Source of the DNA: Symbiodinium kawagutii
Taxonomy: Eukaryota; Sar; Dinophyceae; Suessiales; Symbiodiniaceae
NCBI GenBank assembly: GCA_009767595.1
Contig: VSDK01026198.1
Location: 259,594-323,593, forward strand
Length of the DNA: 64,000 nt
Direction of reading: 5' to 3'
The translations under genes were made by a program, and so were the position numbers. Below, piece by piece: positions 32,896 to 43,332 of this stretch (positions are counted from its first letter, which is position 1; each line of letters begins with the position of its first letter). Under the pieces are notes generated by a model, which had not been told where the DNA came from, did not search any database, and saw only the letters and a program-made list of their open reading frames with translations.

Positions 32896-33140
32896 TGTGA
32901 AATCCAACATGTGCCAGTTCGAACCATTCCCAGTTCCAGCTACGAACATGAATGTCCGTAGCCGTGGGCGTACTCAGGGAGTGCAAGTGGCGGGCGGGAC
33001 TTTCGTGCTTTAGCCATTGGAAAACAGGCTGCGCTGTGTCCGGGACACGTGGAAACTCAGCAGGGCTGAAATCGGATTCTTCAACAGGGTTGATACCAAT
33101 CTTCAGGGAAGATATTGTTGCCAATCTCACGCGTTTGAGA
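32896..33140 (+). repeat. 3' LTR of the copia-type element
   Basis: 245 bp matching 17680-17924 with six substitutions. The bases just before it (TGTTGGGAA) form only a weak polypurine tract. TA-rich microsatellite follows immediately. Confidence 0.93.
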
Positions 33141-33189
33141 ATATATATTTTTATATGTATATATATATCTATATATATTTATATTTGTA

Positions 33190-33460
33190 TTGAGAAATAG
33201 ATAGATACTGGAAGATAGATAGATAGATAGGTAGGTAGCTAGGTAGGTAGCTAGGTAGGTAGATATAGATGTAGATGTAGATATAAATATAGATATAGAT
33301 ATAGGATTAAATATAGATATAGATAGATAGATAGATAAATTGACAGATAGATAGATAGATAGGTAGATAGATAGATAGGTAGAACCATAGATGGATGGAT
33401 AGATAGATAGATAGATAGATAGATAGTTTGGTAGATGGGTAGTTAATATAGGTAAAGATT

Positions 33461-33503
<43 letters not shown>

Positions 33504-33578
33504 TTCGGTCGATGGGTAGGTAGATGAATATAGGTATAGATATAGATATAGAGATAGGTATAGATAGATAGATGAATG

Positions 33579-33619
<41 letters not shown>

Positions 33620-33690
33620 TTAGATAGACAGATAGAAAAATGAATAAATAGATAGGTAGGTGGATAGATAGATCGGTGAATTATTTTTTG
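33190..33690. repeat. GATA/TAGA tetranucleotide array
   Basis: About 500 bp of (GATA)n with interspersed GGTA, TATAGA and TGGA variants. Its minus-strand translation gives Ser/Ile/Tyr/Leu runs, which are artefacts. Confidence 0.95.
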
Positions 33691-34560
33691 GATTGACAAA
33701 CCAACACATATCATATACCACAGTACTCCACACACACACGTGTCTACATCTAAATGAGTGTTTGCGTGTATTTCAATCAAACAGACCGATAGATAGACGC
33801 AACACCTATACCATATGTAGCAATAAATCAGTATCCAATCATAGCAATGTAGTTCAATTCGAGAGTATAAACAGTCAACGAAAACCAGCGTTGTGTCAAT
33901 GACAGCCACTTATCTATATTCATCAGTACCTAGTTCTGATACCAAACAACCATATCCCATATTCACACGCGTGTTATGATAATGTTTGCATGCAACCATG
34001 TATACACATATTTTTTTACTATAGGCAATAGGTATATTGATAAACGTTGACCATCAATCAGATAGACCAGATAGATATGTAGATTATGTGGTTTAAGCCG
34101 CGCATATGCCATTTATATGAAATGCACACATATTTATATATTTATATTCACATACATATCTATGTCCACTTATGTAAAACATAAATGTATTAGTATTCAT
34201 TTTTATTTACATACTTGCCTATATATTCCTTTAAGTATGTGAATTGCACAAATGTATAGATAGATATATCTATATTTCCATATTTATATATATATATATA
34301 TACATATTTGAATTATATATCTATATTTGTATTTGTAAATATAGATTGTTGGCATTTGAAAATACATTGTTACACTGATGCATACGCATGATTGTACAAT
34401 AGAAATTAAGTATAGACACATGTAAACGTACATAAATAACCAATAAGCATATATTAGTGATATCTATAAACATATTGAAGCTGATACATTTTACAATTAC
34501 GAATAACCATTTCCCCCACTATATATATTTATATAAATATATATATATATAGATGCTCAA
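33691..34560. other. AT-rich stretch, nothing recognised
   Basis: TATATTTATA-rich text with CACACA and ACATAT words; no coding evidence on either strand. Confidence 0.7.
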
Positions 34561-34599
34561 TGCTCACCCCCCAGAAACCCCCTTGCCATGACCAAGATG

Positions 34600-35850
34600 T
34601 AAGCTTTGCCTCTCTGTCTTTAAATACTAGTAGTAATAAGAAAAAACCTCTATTATATCTATTCTCTTCTTGTCTATGAATCTCTCTTTCTCTCTTTATT
34701 TTCAGATGTAAGATAGCGCAACAAATTCTCTATTATATCTAGTTTCTTCTTCTCTATGATTCTTTGTTTCTCAATATAATAAAGATAAAGCAGACTCTCT
34801 ATCATATTGGTTCTCTTCTTCTCTATGAATCTCTTTCTCCCTGTCCCTATGGGATGAAATCATTGATTTCCTTCTTCTCTATGAATCTCTCTCTCTCTCT
34901 GTCTCTACGGAATAAAAGATTCAATTCTCTTTTTTATATTCATTTCCTTTTTTTCTCCGATTCTCTCTCTGTCTAAGATAATCAATCTTCTAATATATTT
35001 CTTCTTCTCTTTGATTCTCTCTCTTTTTCTAAATGTAAAACAATTGAACAAAGTGTTTATTATAGTTCTTCTCTTCTTCTCTATAGTTTTTTCTTTCTAC
35101 ATTTATTTTTGTAGTTTGGCTAATTCTCTCTTATATCTATTCTCTCCTTCTCTATGATTCTCTCTCCCTATTTAGAGCAACGAAGTGAATTTATATATCT
35201 AGTCCCTCTCTCTAGACCAATGTATTAAAATGCTTTCAACATAAAATTCCATATTATATTGATGGTTTTCTTCTCTATGATTACCCCCTCTCTCTACAAA
35301 CATAAGAAAATGAATTCTCCAACGATTCTCTCTCTAAATGTATATACGCGCATATATACTTATGACAAAGATTTTTGAAATTATCTACTATATTTAATGT
35401 TTTTTCTTCTCTATGATTCTCCCTCGCCTTTTGTGTATATAGTAAATTCAACTCCATTTAATTCATGATCTTCTTCTATTTGATTCTATATCTCTCTCCT
35501 TTTTCTTTTTTAGAAATACAATAAATTCTCTATTATATAACAATAGAATAAGTTCTCTATTATATATTTTATCTTCTTCTCTCTGATCTTGCTGCTCTCT
35601 GTGCAAATAGCAGTTTAAGAGATTGTCAATTTTCATTTTCTTCTTCTCGATGATCTCCATTCCCTCCATACTTAGCAATTAAACGAATTCCCTATTGTAT
35701 CTATTCTCTCCTTCTCTATGATTATCTCTTTATCTAGTTTTATCGATAACAAAAAACTATTATATGCATAGTCTGCATCTCTATGATTCTCTGTCTTTGT
35801 ACATATAGTCTTAGTAATTTGAGAAATTGCTTATTGGATTTACAGATGAG
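34600..35850. repeat. Pyrimidine-rich ~70-bp degenerate minisatellite
   Basis: Fifteen or more diverged units of the form TCTATTATATCTA-TTCTC-TTCTTCTCTATGATTCTCTCTCTC, each followed by AAAT/ATAA-rich text. Strong strand asymmetry (C+T on plus). Confidence 0.85.
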
Positions 35851-35989
35851 GGAGTGGGAGGTGGAGACATGAACAATGTAGAAACACAATATTTTTAGCA
35901 TGCTTGTGCATTTTTCAATTTTGGAATTTGTTAATCAACTGTAAGACTTGCCCATGAGCTGTGTTTTTTGTTTGCTGAATTGTACCCAA

Positions 35990-36670
35990 GCTTTTGCTAT
36001 TTCCAAAAGTGTAAGCAATTTCGAGAAAACCAGCAAAACTAAAAACACCAATTTTCCAGAGGTCTTGAGAATGGGGGTTGAGCAAAAAACTCAAAAAACC
36101 TCGAGAAATTTAAAAAATCCAAAAAAACAAAAAACTTGAGAAAACCAAAATCATAAAAAACAATATTCTTACACTCTTTGGCAGGAGTTCTCTGTGACTT
36201 TTTGGTGGGGGTCTGAAGGAAGAACCAAAAAACTTTGAGAAAACAAAAAACCAAAAAAAAACAATATTCTGGAACTCTTTGGTAGGGGTTCTCTATGGCT
36301 CTTTGGCAGGGGTCTGGATGAAAAATTCAAAAAACCTCGAAAAAAACAACAAACAAAAAAAACAAATTCTGAAACTCTTCGGTGGGGGTCTGGATGAAAA
36401 ACCAAAAAATACCACGAGAAAACCAAAAAAACAAAAAAACAAAAAAAACAATTTTCCAGAACTCTTAGGAATGGGGGGGGAGGAAAGAGTCTTAGAATAT
36501 TGTTTTTTTTTTGTTTCCTCGAGGTTTTTTAAGCTTTTTATCCAGACCCCCACCGAAGAGTTTCACAACATTGTTTTTTTTTGTTTTCTCGAGGTTTTTT
36601 TCTGGTTTTTCATCCAGAACCCCACCGAAGAGTTTCAGAATATTGTGTTGTTTGGTTTTCGCATATGTGT
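35990..36670. repeat. Fold-back repeat: GGTGGGGGTCTGGATGAAAAACC units in both orientations
   Basis: From 35990 to about 36480 units read AACTCTT-GGTGGGGGTCTGGATGAAAAA-CC and A-rich text. From 36490 to 36670 the complement is read (TTTTTATCCAGACCCCCACCGAAGAGTTTC, twice, split by T-rich text). The axis is near 36480, so a long hairpin is possible. Confidence 0.82.
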
Positions 36671-37962
36671 TTTTAGTTGTTTTTTTCAGGGCGCTTACCC
36701 AAAGGTTTGTGAGACACATTGAATTGAGAATTTTGAAATGCCTAAAACTACCTACCGTACACATTGAATTGAGGTAGGGGGGTCTGGGGGGTGGTGACCA
36801 TATATATATATATATTTATATTTATATGTGAGGGGGGCCTTTAGGGTATATTTCGTCCGTTCCCTCAGACAATACCTGTCCATTTATTTTTCTACTTGTT
36901 TCCCTGTCTGTCTCCTCACTTGCCGGTCCTTGGTTCCTTTCTTCCACATGGCTGCGGAGGAAAGATTCTTGCCTTTTGTCCTCTCACTCTTGTCTCTATC
37001 ATTGCTTTTACTTTCATAAATCCTTGAGCTTGAATCCCCTTTGTCTTCCCTAGTTGCCTTTCTATTTCTTTTTGTCGCTGCTCCTCTCTTTTGGTGCTTG
37101 GGAGGGATTGTCTTCCCTGTTCTGTGTGTTCCTCTTGTCTCTACCTGCCTCTACCTGTCTCTAACTTGCTCCGCTTCTCTCTGGGACAGAAAACAATGAA
37201 TGGTCTTCATTCCGTGAAGTCATATGTCATCCGATGTGCCTTCCTACTTGTCTCCTTGCTCTTTGTCGAAATCTTTCCAAATCACTTGCATGTGGAATAT
37301 TTCCTTGTTGTCTCCGACTTGTTTCCTCAGTTCTCTCTCGATTGTACTTTTTCTACCGCGGCGCTTTGAGATATAGGATTCTCATCGCCTCTTTCCGTTG
37401 CGTTTCGTACTTGTCTCCGTTTTCTCTCTCTCTCTCTTTTTCTCTCCCTCTCTCTTTCTTGTTCTTCCTCTTTTGGGATGGTTTGGGTGCTTTGAGTCAC
37501 TTCTTCTCTCTCTCTCATTCTTTTTCTTTCGCATGATCAGGGACAAAGGATTCTCCTTTCCTCCCTGTCTCCCATTTGCTTCGGGGCATAGGATTCTCAT
37601 GTCCCATCTGTTTCCGTTGTGTCTCGTACATGTTTCCGTTTTCTCTCTCTTTTTCTCTCCCTCTTCCTTTCTTGCTCTTCCTCATTTCCCCCACCTGCCA
37701 AGTGAGGGCGGTTAGATTTTATCGGAGCCAGTTCTCCTTCCTCCTCCTTCCTCCTCCTTCCTCGTCCTTGCTCGTCCTTGCTCCCTTCAACCGCCAGTGT
37801 CCGAGCTCTGTGAGCACGGCGGGACCTCAAATGCAAATGTCCTTAAATGCCAGCGCCGATCGAAGTGAGCACCGCCGCCGCCGGGCCTCAACCGCCAGCG
37901 TCCCAGCTCAGTAAGCACAGCTGGGGTCCAGCCAGTGTCGGATTTCAGTGAGCGCCGCTGGA
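36671..37962. repeat. Pyrimidine-rich TCTC/CTTGTCTCC repeat region
   Basis: Short diverged units such as TTTCTACTTGTCTCC, GGATTCTC, TTTCTCTCTCTCTC and TTGTCTCTACCTGCC. A ~95-bp segment at 37482-37580 recurs at 38289-38390. A TA tract lies at 36800-36830. No gene. Confidence 0.72.
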
Positions 37963-38245
37963 CTGCATAATGCCAGAAGATATGCCAGATAGAATGCCAG
38001 AAGATATGCCAAATAGAATGCCACAAGTGCTTGTAAGAAGTAAATGCCAGATGGAATGCCAGAAGGTATGCCACATAGAATGCCAGAAATATTTGCCAGA
38101 AGTAAATGCCAGATAGAATGCCAGGAGATATGCCAAATAGAATGCCAGAAATACTTGCAAGAAGCAAATGCCAAAAGTAAATGCCAGATAGAATGCCAGA
38201 AGATATGGCAGACAGAATGCCAAAAGATATGCCAAAAGTAAAGGC
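37963..38245. repeat. ATGCCAGAAGATATGCCA minisatellite
   Basis: About a dozen units of 21-22 bp of the form ATGCCAGA(T/A)AGAATGCCA with AAGAAGTAA interruptions. It ends at an inverted repeat CACCATGTTGCACCATGGTG (38246-38265). Another TGCCA-based array, like those at 5.8-6.1 and 15.3-15.8 kb. Confidence 0.85.
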
Positions 38246-38687
38246 CACCATGTTGCACCATGGTGGGGATCACTCGAAGTAAAGTAATTGAGTGGTTTGG
38301 GTGCTTTGAGTCACTTCTTCTTTCTCTCTCTCTCTCATTCTTGCTCTTTCGCATGACCAGGGGCAAAGGATTCTCCTTGTTTCCCATCTGTTTCTTCGTG
38401 TCTCCTGTTTGCCCCCGCGCTTGTCTCTCTGTCTTGTATCCCTTTCTTGTCGCCTCACTTTTCTGTTCTTGGCTCTCTGTCTGTCACGTGCTTGGGGAGG
38501 AAGGATTATTCTTACATGCCTTTTCTTTCCTTTCGCACCCTCGCGCTTCTCCATTTGGATGTCTTTGTTGCACATGGTTTTGTTGGAAAAAAATGTTTGT
38601 ATATCTCTTCGTCTTCCAATTTATTCCTCTACTCGTCTCCTTGCCTGTCTCCTCGCTTGCCTGTCCTTGGTTTCTTTCTTTCTCATG
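38246..38687. repeat. Pyrimidine-rich repeat, second copy
   Basis: Repeats the 37482-37580 text (GGTTTGGGTGCTTTGAGTCAC) and a copy of the 36870-36960 segment (TTGCCTGTCTCCTCGCTTGC) before the gap. Confidence 0.75.
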
Positions 38688-38913
38688 NNNNNNNNNNNNN
38701 NNNNNNNNNNNNNNNNNNNNNNNNNNNNNNNNNNNNNNNNNNNNNNNNNNNNNNNNNNNNNNNNNNNNNNNNNNNNNNNNNNNNNNNNNNNNNNNNNNNN
38801 NNNNNNNNNNNNNNNNNNNNNNNNNNNNNNNNNNNNNNNNNNNNNNNNNNNNNNNNNNNNNNNNNNNNNNNNNNNNNNNNNNNNNNNNNNNNNNNNNNNN
38901 NNNNNNNNNNNNN
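38688..38913. other. Assembly gap (226 N)
   Basis: A run of N at the switch from a pyrimidine-rich to a purine-rich array, as expected where a long inverted structure defeats sequencing or assembly. Confidence 1.
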
Positions 38914-40960
38914 GAGAATAGGGAGAGAAAGGGAAGAGAACAGGAGGAGAACAGGAGGAGAAAAGGAGGAGAATAGGAGGAGAATAGGGTGATGATAGAG
39001 AAAGAATAACGAGAAAACAGGGAGAGAATAGGAAGGGAATAGGGGGGAGAATCAGAAAGACCAGGGAGAGAATCAAAATAAGGAGAGAAGCATGGGAGAA
39101 TCGGGATAGAATAGGGGGAACATATGGAGAGAATAGAAGGAGAATGGGGAGAGCGCAGGTTTCAGAAATGATTTTGCGAAGACTGGTTGGGAAGCTCACT
39201 AGCTGAAAGCTATGAGCATGACTATCTGGAAAGAAAATGGAAAAATCCCTAAAAGAATAGGAAGATTATCAAATGTATTCGCAACGTGTTTCAAAAGTTG
39301 GTTTAAACACACGCGCATACACGTGAATGCATGTCTCAGGATCATCAAATCTTCCTATTCTCTCCTTCTTCTCTCCCCATTCTCCCCTTATATATTCTCT
39401 CCCTGTTTGTCTCCTTATTCTCTTCCTATTCTCTCCCTCTCTGCTGTGTGTTCTCTTTCTCGCTCGCTCTTTCTCTCTGCGATGTTTTCAATAATGTTGA
39501 TGTAATGTGCTTTTATGATCTTGCCTGAAATGTGTGGGTAATCTCTTTTTTAAAACATCCTGATGGGGCTAGATCATGGCAATTTTTGATCTTCAGCAGC
39601 AAAGAACGAAATTGAACGAATAGGGAGAGAATAGGGAGAGAATAGGGAGAGAAAAGGAAGAGAACATGGAGAGAACAGGGAGGGAAAGAGGAGAGAATAG
39701 GGAAAGCTAAGGAGAGAATAGGGAGAGAACGCGGAACAACAGCGAGAGAGTATGTGGAGAATAGGAAGAAGATGGGGTGATGATAGAAAAAGAATAAGAA
39801 GGGAAAAATATGGATGGAAAGAGCGAGAAAGAGAATAGGGAGGGAATAAGCAGAGAATATGGAGGGACTAAAAAAAAATAGCGCGCTGGTAGGAAGACAA
39901 AATAAGAAAATACGGAGAGAATACGGAGAGAATAGGGAGAGAATAAGGAAAGAAGAGGGTGCCGATAGAGCGAGAATATGGAAAAAACATGGAGGGAATA
40001 GGGGCAGAAGGAGAGAATATTGCATAAATACGAAGGAACTAAGGAACGAACTAGGAAACAATATTGAAGAGAAAGGGTGGGGCAACAGGGAGGGAATAGG
40101 GAGAGAATTGGGAGAGAGTAGGATGATGATAGAAAGAGAATACAGAGAGAATAGGAGAGAATAAAGAAAGAATATGGATGGAAAGAAGGAGAGAATATGG
40201 AGAGAATGTGGAGAAAACAGGAAGACAATAGGAAGAGAATAGGGAAGGAATAAGCAGAGAATATGGACGGACTTAGGAAACAATGGCGTGCTGATAGGAA
40301 GAGAATATAGAGAAAATATGGAGAGAGTAGGGAGAGAATATGGAGAGAATAAGGAAAGAATAGGGGGCTAATAGGGTGAGAATATGGAAAAAACATGGAG
40401 AGAATAAGGAGTGGAGGAAAGAATATTGCATAAGTACGAAGGAACTAAGGAAAGAATAAGGAAACAATATTGAAGAGAAAGGGGGGGCAACAGGGAGAGA
40501 ATAGAGGAGAATAGGGAGAGAGTAGGATGATGATAGAAAGAGAATACAGAGAGAATAGGAGAGAATAAAGAAAGAATATGGATGGAAAGAAGGAGAGAAT
40601 ATGGAGAGAATGTGGAGAACACAGCAAGACAATAGGAAGAGAATAGGGAGGGAATAAGCAGAGTATATGGAGGGACTACGGAAAGAATGGCGTGCTGATA
40701 GGGAGAGAAACACACGAGAATAGGAAGAAAATAGGGGGAGAATAAGAAGAGAAAAGGGAGAGAGTTTAAACAATGATTTTTTGAAGAATGGTTGGGAAGC
40801 TCACTAGCTGCAAACTTGGAGCATGATTTATGGAGAGAACATGGAGAAAATAGCGAGAGAAAACGAAGATAATAGGGAGGCGAAGAAGGAGAGAAGGGGG
40901 AAAGAATAAGAAGAGAAAAAGGAGAGAAGGGGGGAAGGAAAGAGGGAGAATAGGAAGAGA
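38914..40960. repeat. Purine-rich GGGAGAGAATA array with ~405-bp higher-order repeat
   Basis: Short units GGGAGAGAATA dominate 38914-39140 and 39615-40960. A higher-order unit of about 405 bp repeats: TGCATAAATACGAAGGAACT at 40021 recurs at 40427, and GCGTGCTGATAGG-type text at about 39880, 40287 and 40689. At 39355-39465 the complement (CCTATTCTCTCC) is on the plus strand, i.e. a local inversion. A segment with GGTTGGGAAGCTCACTAGCTG occurs at both 39182 and 40789, bracketing the array. Confidence 0.85.
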
Positions 40961-41159
40961 CTTTCTTGTAAGCGCGAGTGAGCAGCTCGTGCTGAGGACG
41001 GAGAAGTCGTCACAAGGTTTCTGTTGGTGAGTCTTTGCGGAAGGATTATTCTGCGGCCCCCGATCTCTTTCCCCCTTAATTTTCCTTATTCTCTGCAACC
41101 TTGAAATAGATATTGAATTTTTATTTTCTTCGTCGATCCCAGACCGCAAAAACAAACAA

Positions 41160-41545
41160 AGAGAACAACAAATATATTGAAAATAGAGATTAATTTTCTT
41201 TATTTACTTTTGGAGGCTTCAGGAAAATAAAGAAAATAGAAACAAAGATATACCTCTATTTTGGTTGGCAATCTTTCAATTCCAGACTGCCACAAGAAGA
41301 TAAATAGAATAACAGAAAATAAAGAATATTGAGACTTCTTTTCTTGATTTACTTTTTTTTTGCGGCTTCAGGAAATTCAGACAATAAAGAATAGAGATTT
41401 GTTTTCTTCATTTACTTTTTGATCCTTCAGGAAAAAAAGAAAATAAAGACAATCAATCTTGGTTTTCTTGAATTTGATTATTTACTTTGGAGGTTTCCGG
41501 AAAATAAAGAAAATAAAACATAAATGATTATTTGCTATATTTTCT
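41160..41545. repeat. ~95-bp degenerate repeat (AAAATAAAGAAAATAGA / TTTTCTTTATTTACTTT)
   Basis: Four diverged units with GGCTTCAGGAAAATAAAGAAAAT and complementary TTTTCTTGATTTACTTT words; no gene. Confidence 0.7.
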
Positions 41546-41599
41546 GCATCTTCTTTTTCTTGCGGCGCAAGTTCATGTTTCTCCGGATCCCCAGAGAAT

Positions 41600-42798
41600 T
41601 AAAATGTTACAATCGTTTTAATATATCAGGGGTTTAAACCCTCTGGGAGATTAAAACTTTTAAAACTTTTGAAAAGTTGAGAGGCTCTGGAAGATTAAAA
41701 GTTTCGAAGCTTTTGATTATTTAAAGTCCTCCAGGGATCCCCGGGAGCCAGGTCCCTCTTGGGATTTAAAAGTTTTAAAAGTTGAAAGGCTCTGGAGGAT
41801 TAAAACTTTTAAAACTTTTAAATCCGAAGAGGGACCTGGCCCTCCTGGATCCCTGGAGGATTAAAACTTTTCAAACTTTTCAAACTTTTAAAACTTTCAA
41901 AACTTTGAAATATTTCAGTTTTAAAGGTTGAGAGGCTCTGGAGGATTAAAACGTTTCAATTTTTTGATACTTAAAAGTTTTAAAAGTTTTCAAAATTTGA
42001 AAAGTTGAAAGGCTCTCGAGGGTTGAAGCTTTTAAAACTTTGAAAATTTTAAAATATTTAAAAGTTTGAATCCTCCAGGAATCCCCGGGAGCCCGGTCCC
42101 TCTTGGGATTTAAAAGTTTTAAAAGTTCTAAAAGTTGAGAGGCTCTGGAGGATTAAAACTTTTAAAACTTTTAAATCCGAAGAGGGACCTGGCCCTCCTG
42201 GATCCCTGGAGGATTAAAACTTTTAAAACGTTTAAAACATTTAAATATTTAAAAGTATTAACAGTTTTAAAAGTTGAGAGGCTTTGGAGGTTTAAAACTT
42301 TGAAAAGTTGAGAGGCTTTGGAGGAATAACATTTTAAGAAGTTTTAAATGTTTAAAAGTTTGAAAAGTTTGAAAAGTTCTTAAAGTTTTCAAACTTTGAA
42401 ATATTTCAAAGTTTTTCAAAGTTTTAAAAGTTGAGAGGCTCTGGAGGATTAAAACTTTTAAATCCCAACAGGGACCTGGCTCCCGGGGATCCCTGGAGCA
42501 CTCAAACTTTTAGAACTTCTAAAACTTCGAAAACTTTTTTATATTTAAAAAATCTGAAAGGTTTTAAAAGTTGAGAGGCTCTGGAGGATTAAAACTTTTC
42601 AAACTTTTAAATATTTAAAAGTTTTCAAAATTTAAAAAGTTGAAAGGCTCTGGAGGATTAAAACTTTTAAATATTCAAAAGTTTTAAAAGTTTTTCAAAG
42701 TTTGAAAAGTTTTAATCCTCCAGGGATCCCCGGGAGCCAGGTCCCTCTTGGGATTTAAAAGTTTTAAAAGTTCTAAAAGTTGAGAGGCTCTGGAGGAT
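41600..42798. repeat. TTTTAAAAGTTGAGAGGCTCTGGAGGATTAAAACTTTT array with embedded palindromes
   Basis: About eleven units of GTTGAGAGGCTCTGGAGGATTAAAAC, each flanked by TTTTAAAAGTTTT-type runs. Two ~130-bp fold-backs (41728-41860 and 42071-42212) start with a TCCTCCAGG-ATCCCCGGGAGC module and end with its complement (GACCTGGCCCTCCTGGATCC). The last unit is cut at about 42798 by the DIRS-like element. Confidence 0.88.
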
Positions 42799-42907
42799 TT
42801 TCTAGCTTCAGCGAGTGTTGTCAGTCAGTTGCTGGAAGGCCCCATTCATCATTACCCACGTCAAGACTTCTCGGGTCAAGACCTAGATTGGCCGGGCGGG
42901 CCCGCTC

Positions 42908-43327
42908 ATGCAGTTTGGTTGGGCTCACCTAGTGGTGGTCATTGCTTCCCACGTGATTCGATCCTGGCACGAGGACATTGGTCAGTCTGCTCTTAAGGCT
43001 GAGATTTCTGGGTTGAGGCTGGAAGTCCATCGAGCGAAATCGCTGGTGGACGATTACATTGCTGTCCTTGATTCTTGCAAATCTGAAACTGATTCCCTTC
43101 GCTGGTCAGGTTCTTTTTTCAGTTGGGTAAACATTCTTCTGGGATTTTGCCTTCTGGTATTGTGGGTAAAGCTGTACTACTGGGATCGCTGGCGGCCATT
43201 TGTTCCCAGTGCCCCTTTGCTGAGTGAGCTTACCTCAGAACCTGAGGGTGTGGTGAAGAGTGCTGGTCGGGAAGTGACTGCTCGGTGTGTTCGACCTTCT
43301 GATCTTCGGAAGGCTCAGACTGCATAG
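42908..43327 (+). CDS. Small coiled-coil/membrane protein, first ORF of the DIRS-like element
   Basis: 139 codons from an ATG at 42908, ending in TAG six bases before the next start. The N-terminus is hydrophobic (HLVVVIASHVI). Residues ~26-60 form a heptad-like helix (ALKAEISGLRLEVHRAKSLV). Then comes one clear membrane segment (residues ~70-92; WVNILLGFCLLVLWVKLYYW), followed by a Pro- and charge-containing tail. Spacing to the Gag-like ORF suggests translation from the same transcript. DIRS elements are not usually described with such a protein; a viral-assembly or membrane-tethering role is only a guess. No homologue recalled. Confidence 0.6.
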   Translation: MQFGWAHLVVVIASHVIRSWHEDIGQSALKAEISGLRLEVHRAKSLVDDYIAVLDSCKSETDSLRWSGSFFSWVNILLGFCLLVLWVKLYYWDRWRPFVPSAPLLSELTSEPEGVVKSAGREVTARCVRPSDLRKAQTA

Positions 43328-43332
43328 GAACC

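Larger units (their letters stand above)
17680..33140 (+). mobile_element. Ty1/copia-type LTR retrotransposon, defective, with nested insertions
   Basis: Two 245-bp direct repeats (17680-17924 and 32896-33140), differing at six positions, bracket remnants in order: Gag with zinc knuckle, aspartic protease, linker domain, integrase, reverse transcriptase and RNase H. Integrase before RT is the copia order. At about 15.5 kb it is far longer than a usual copia element, because a ~7.2-kb segment (20352-27537) and a ~0.4-kb segment (28361-28757) interrupt it. Without them it would be about 7.9 kb. The LTRs start with TG but end GA rather than CA. Frameshifts in gag, linker and RT, and a deletion in RT, make it non-autonomous now. 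The 97.6% LTR identity argues for fairly recent insertion. Confidence 0.9.

Noticed and set aside
33460..33909. 149-codon minus-strand frame resembling a membrane protein
   Set aside because: Its hydrophobic runs come from the GATA array; the remaining part has no protein character.
37382..37600. Arg/Glu-rich minus-strand frames suggesting a charged protein
   Set aside because: They are the complement of a TCTC pyrimidine tract.
39513..40773. Minus-strand Ser/Leu/Phe/Tyr-rich frames of up to 256 codons
   Set aside because: They translate the GGGAGAGAATA array; composition is that of the repeat.
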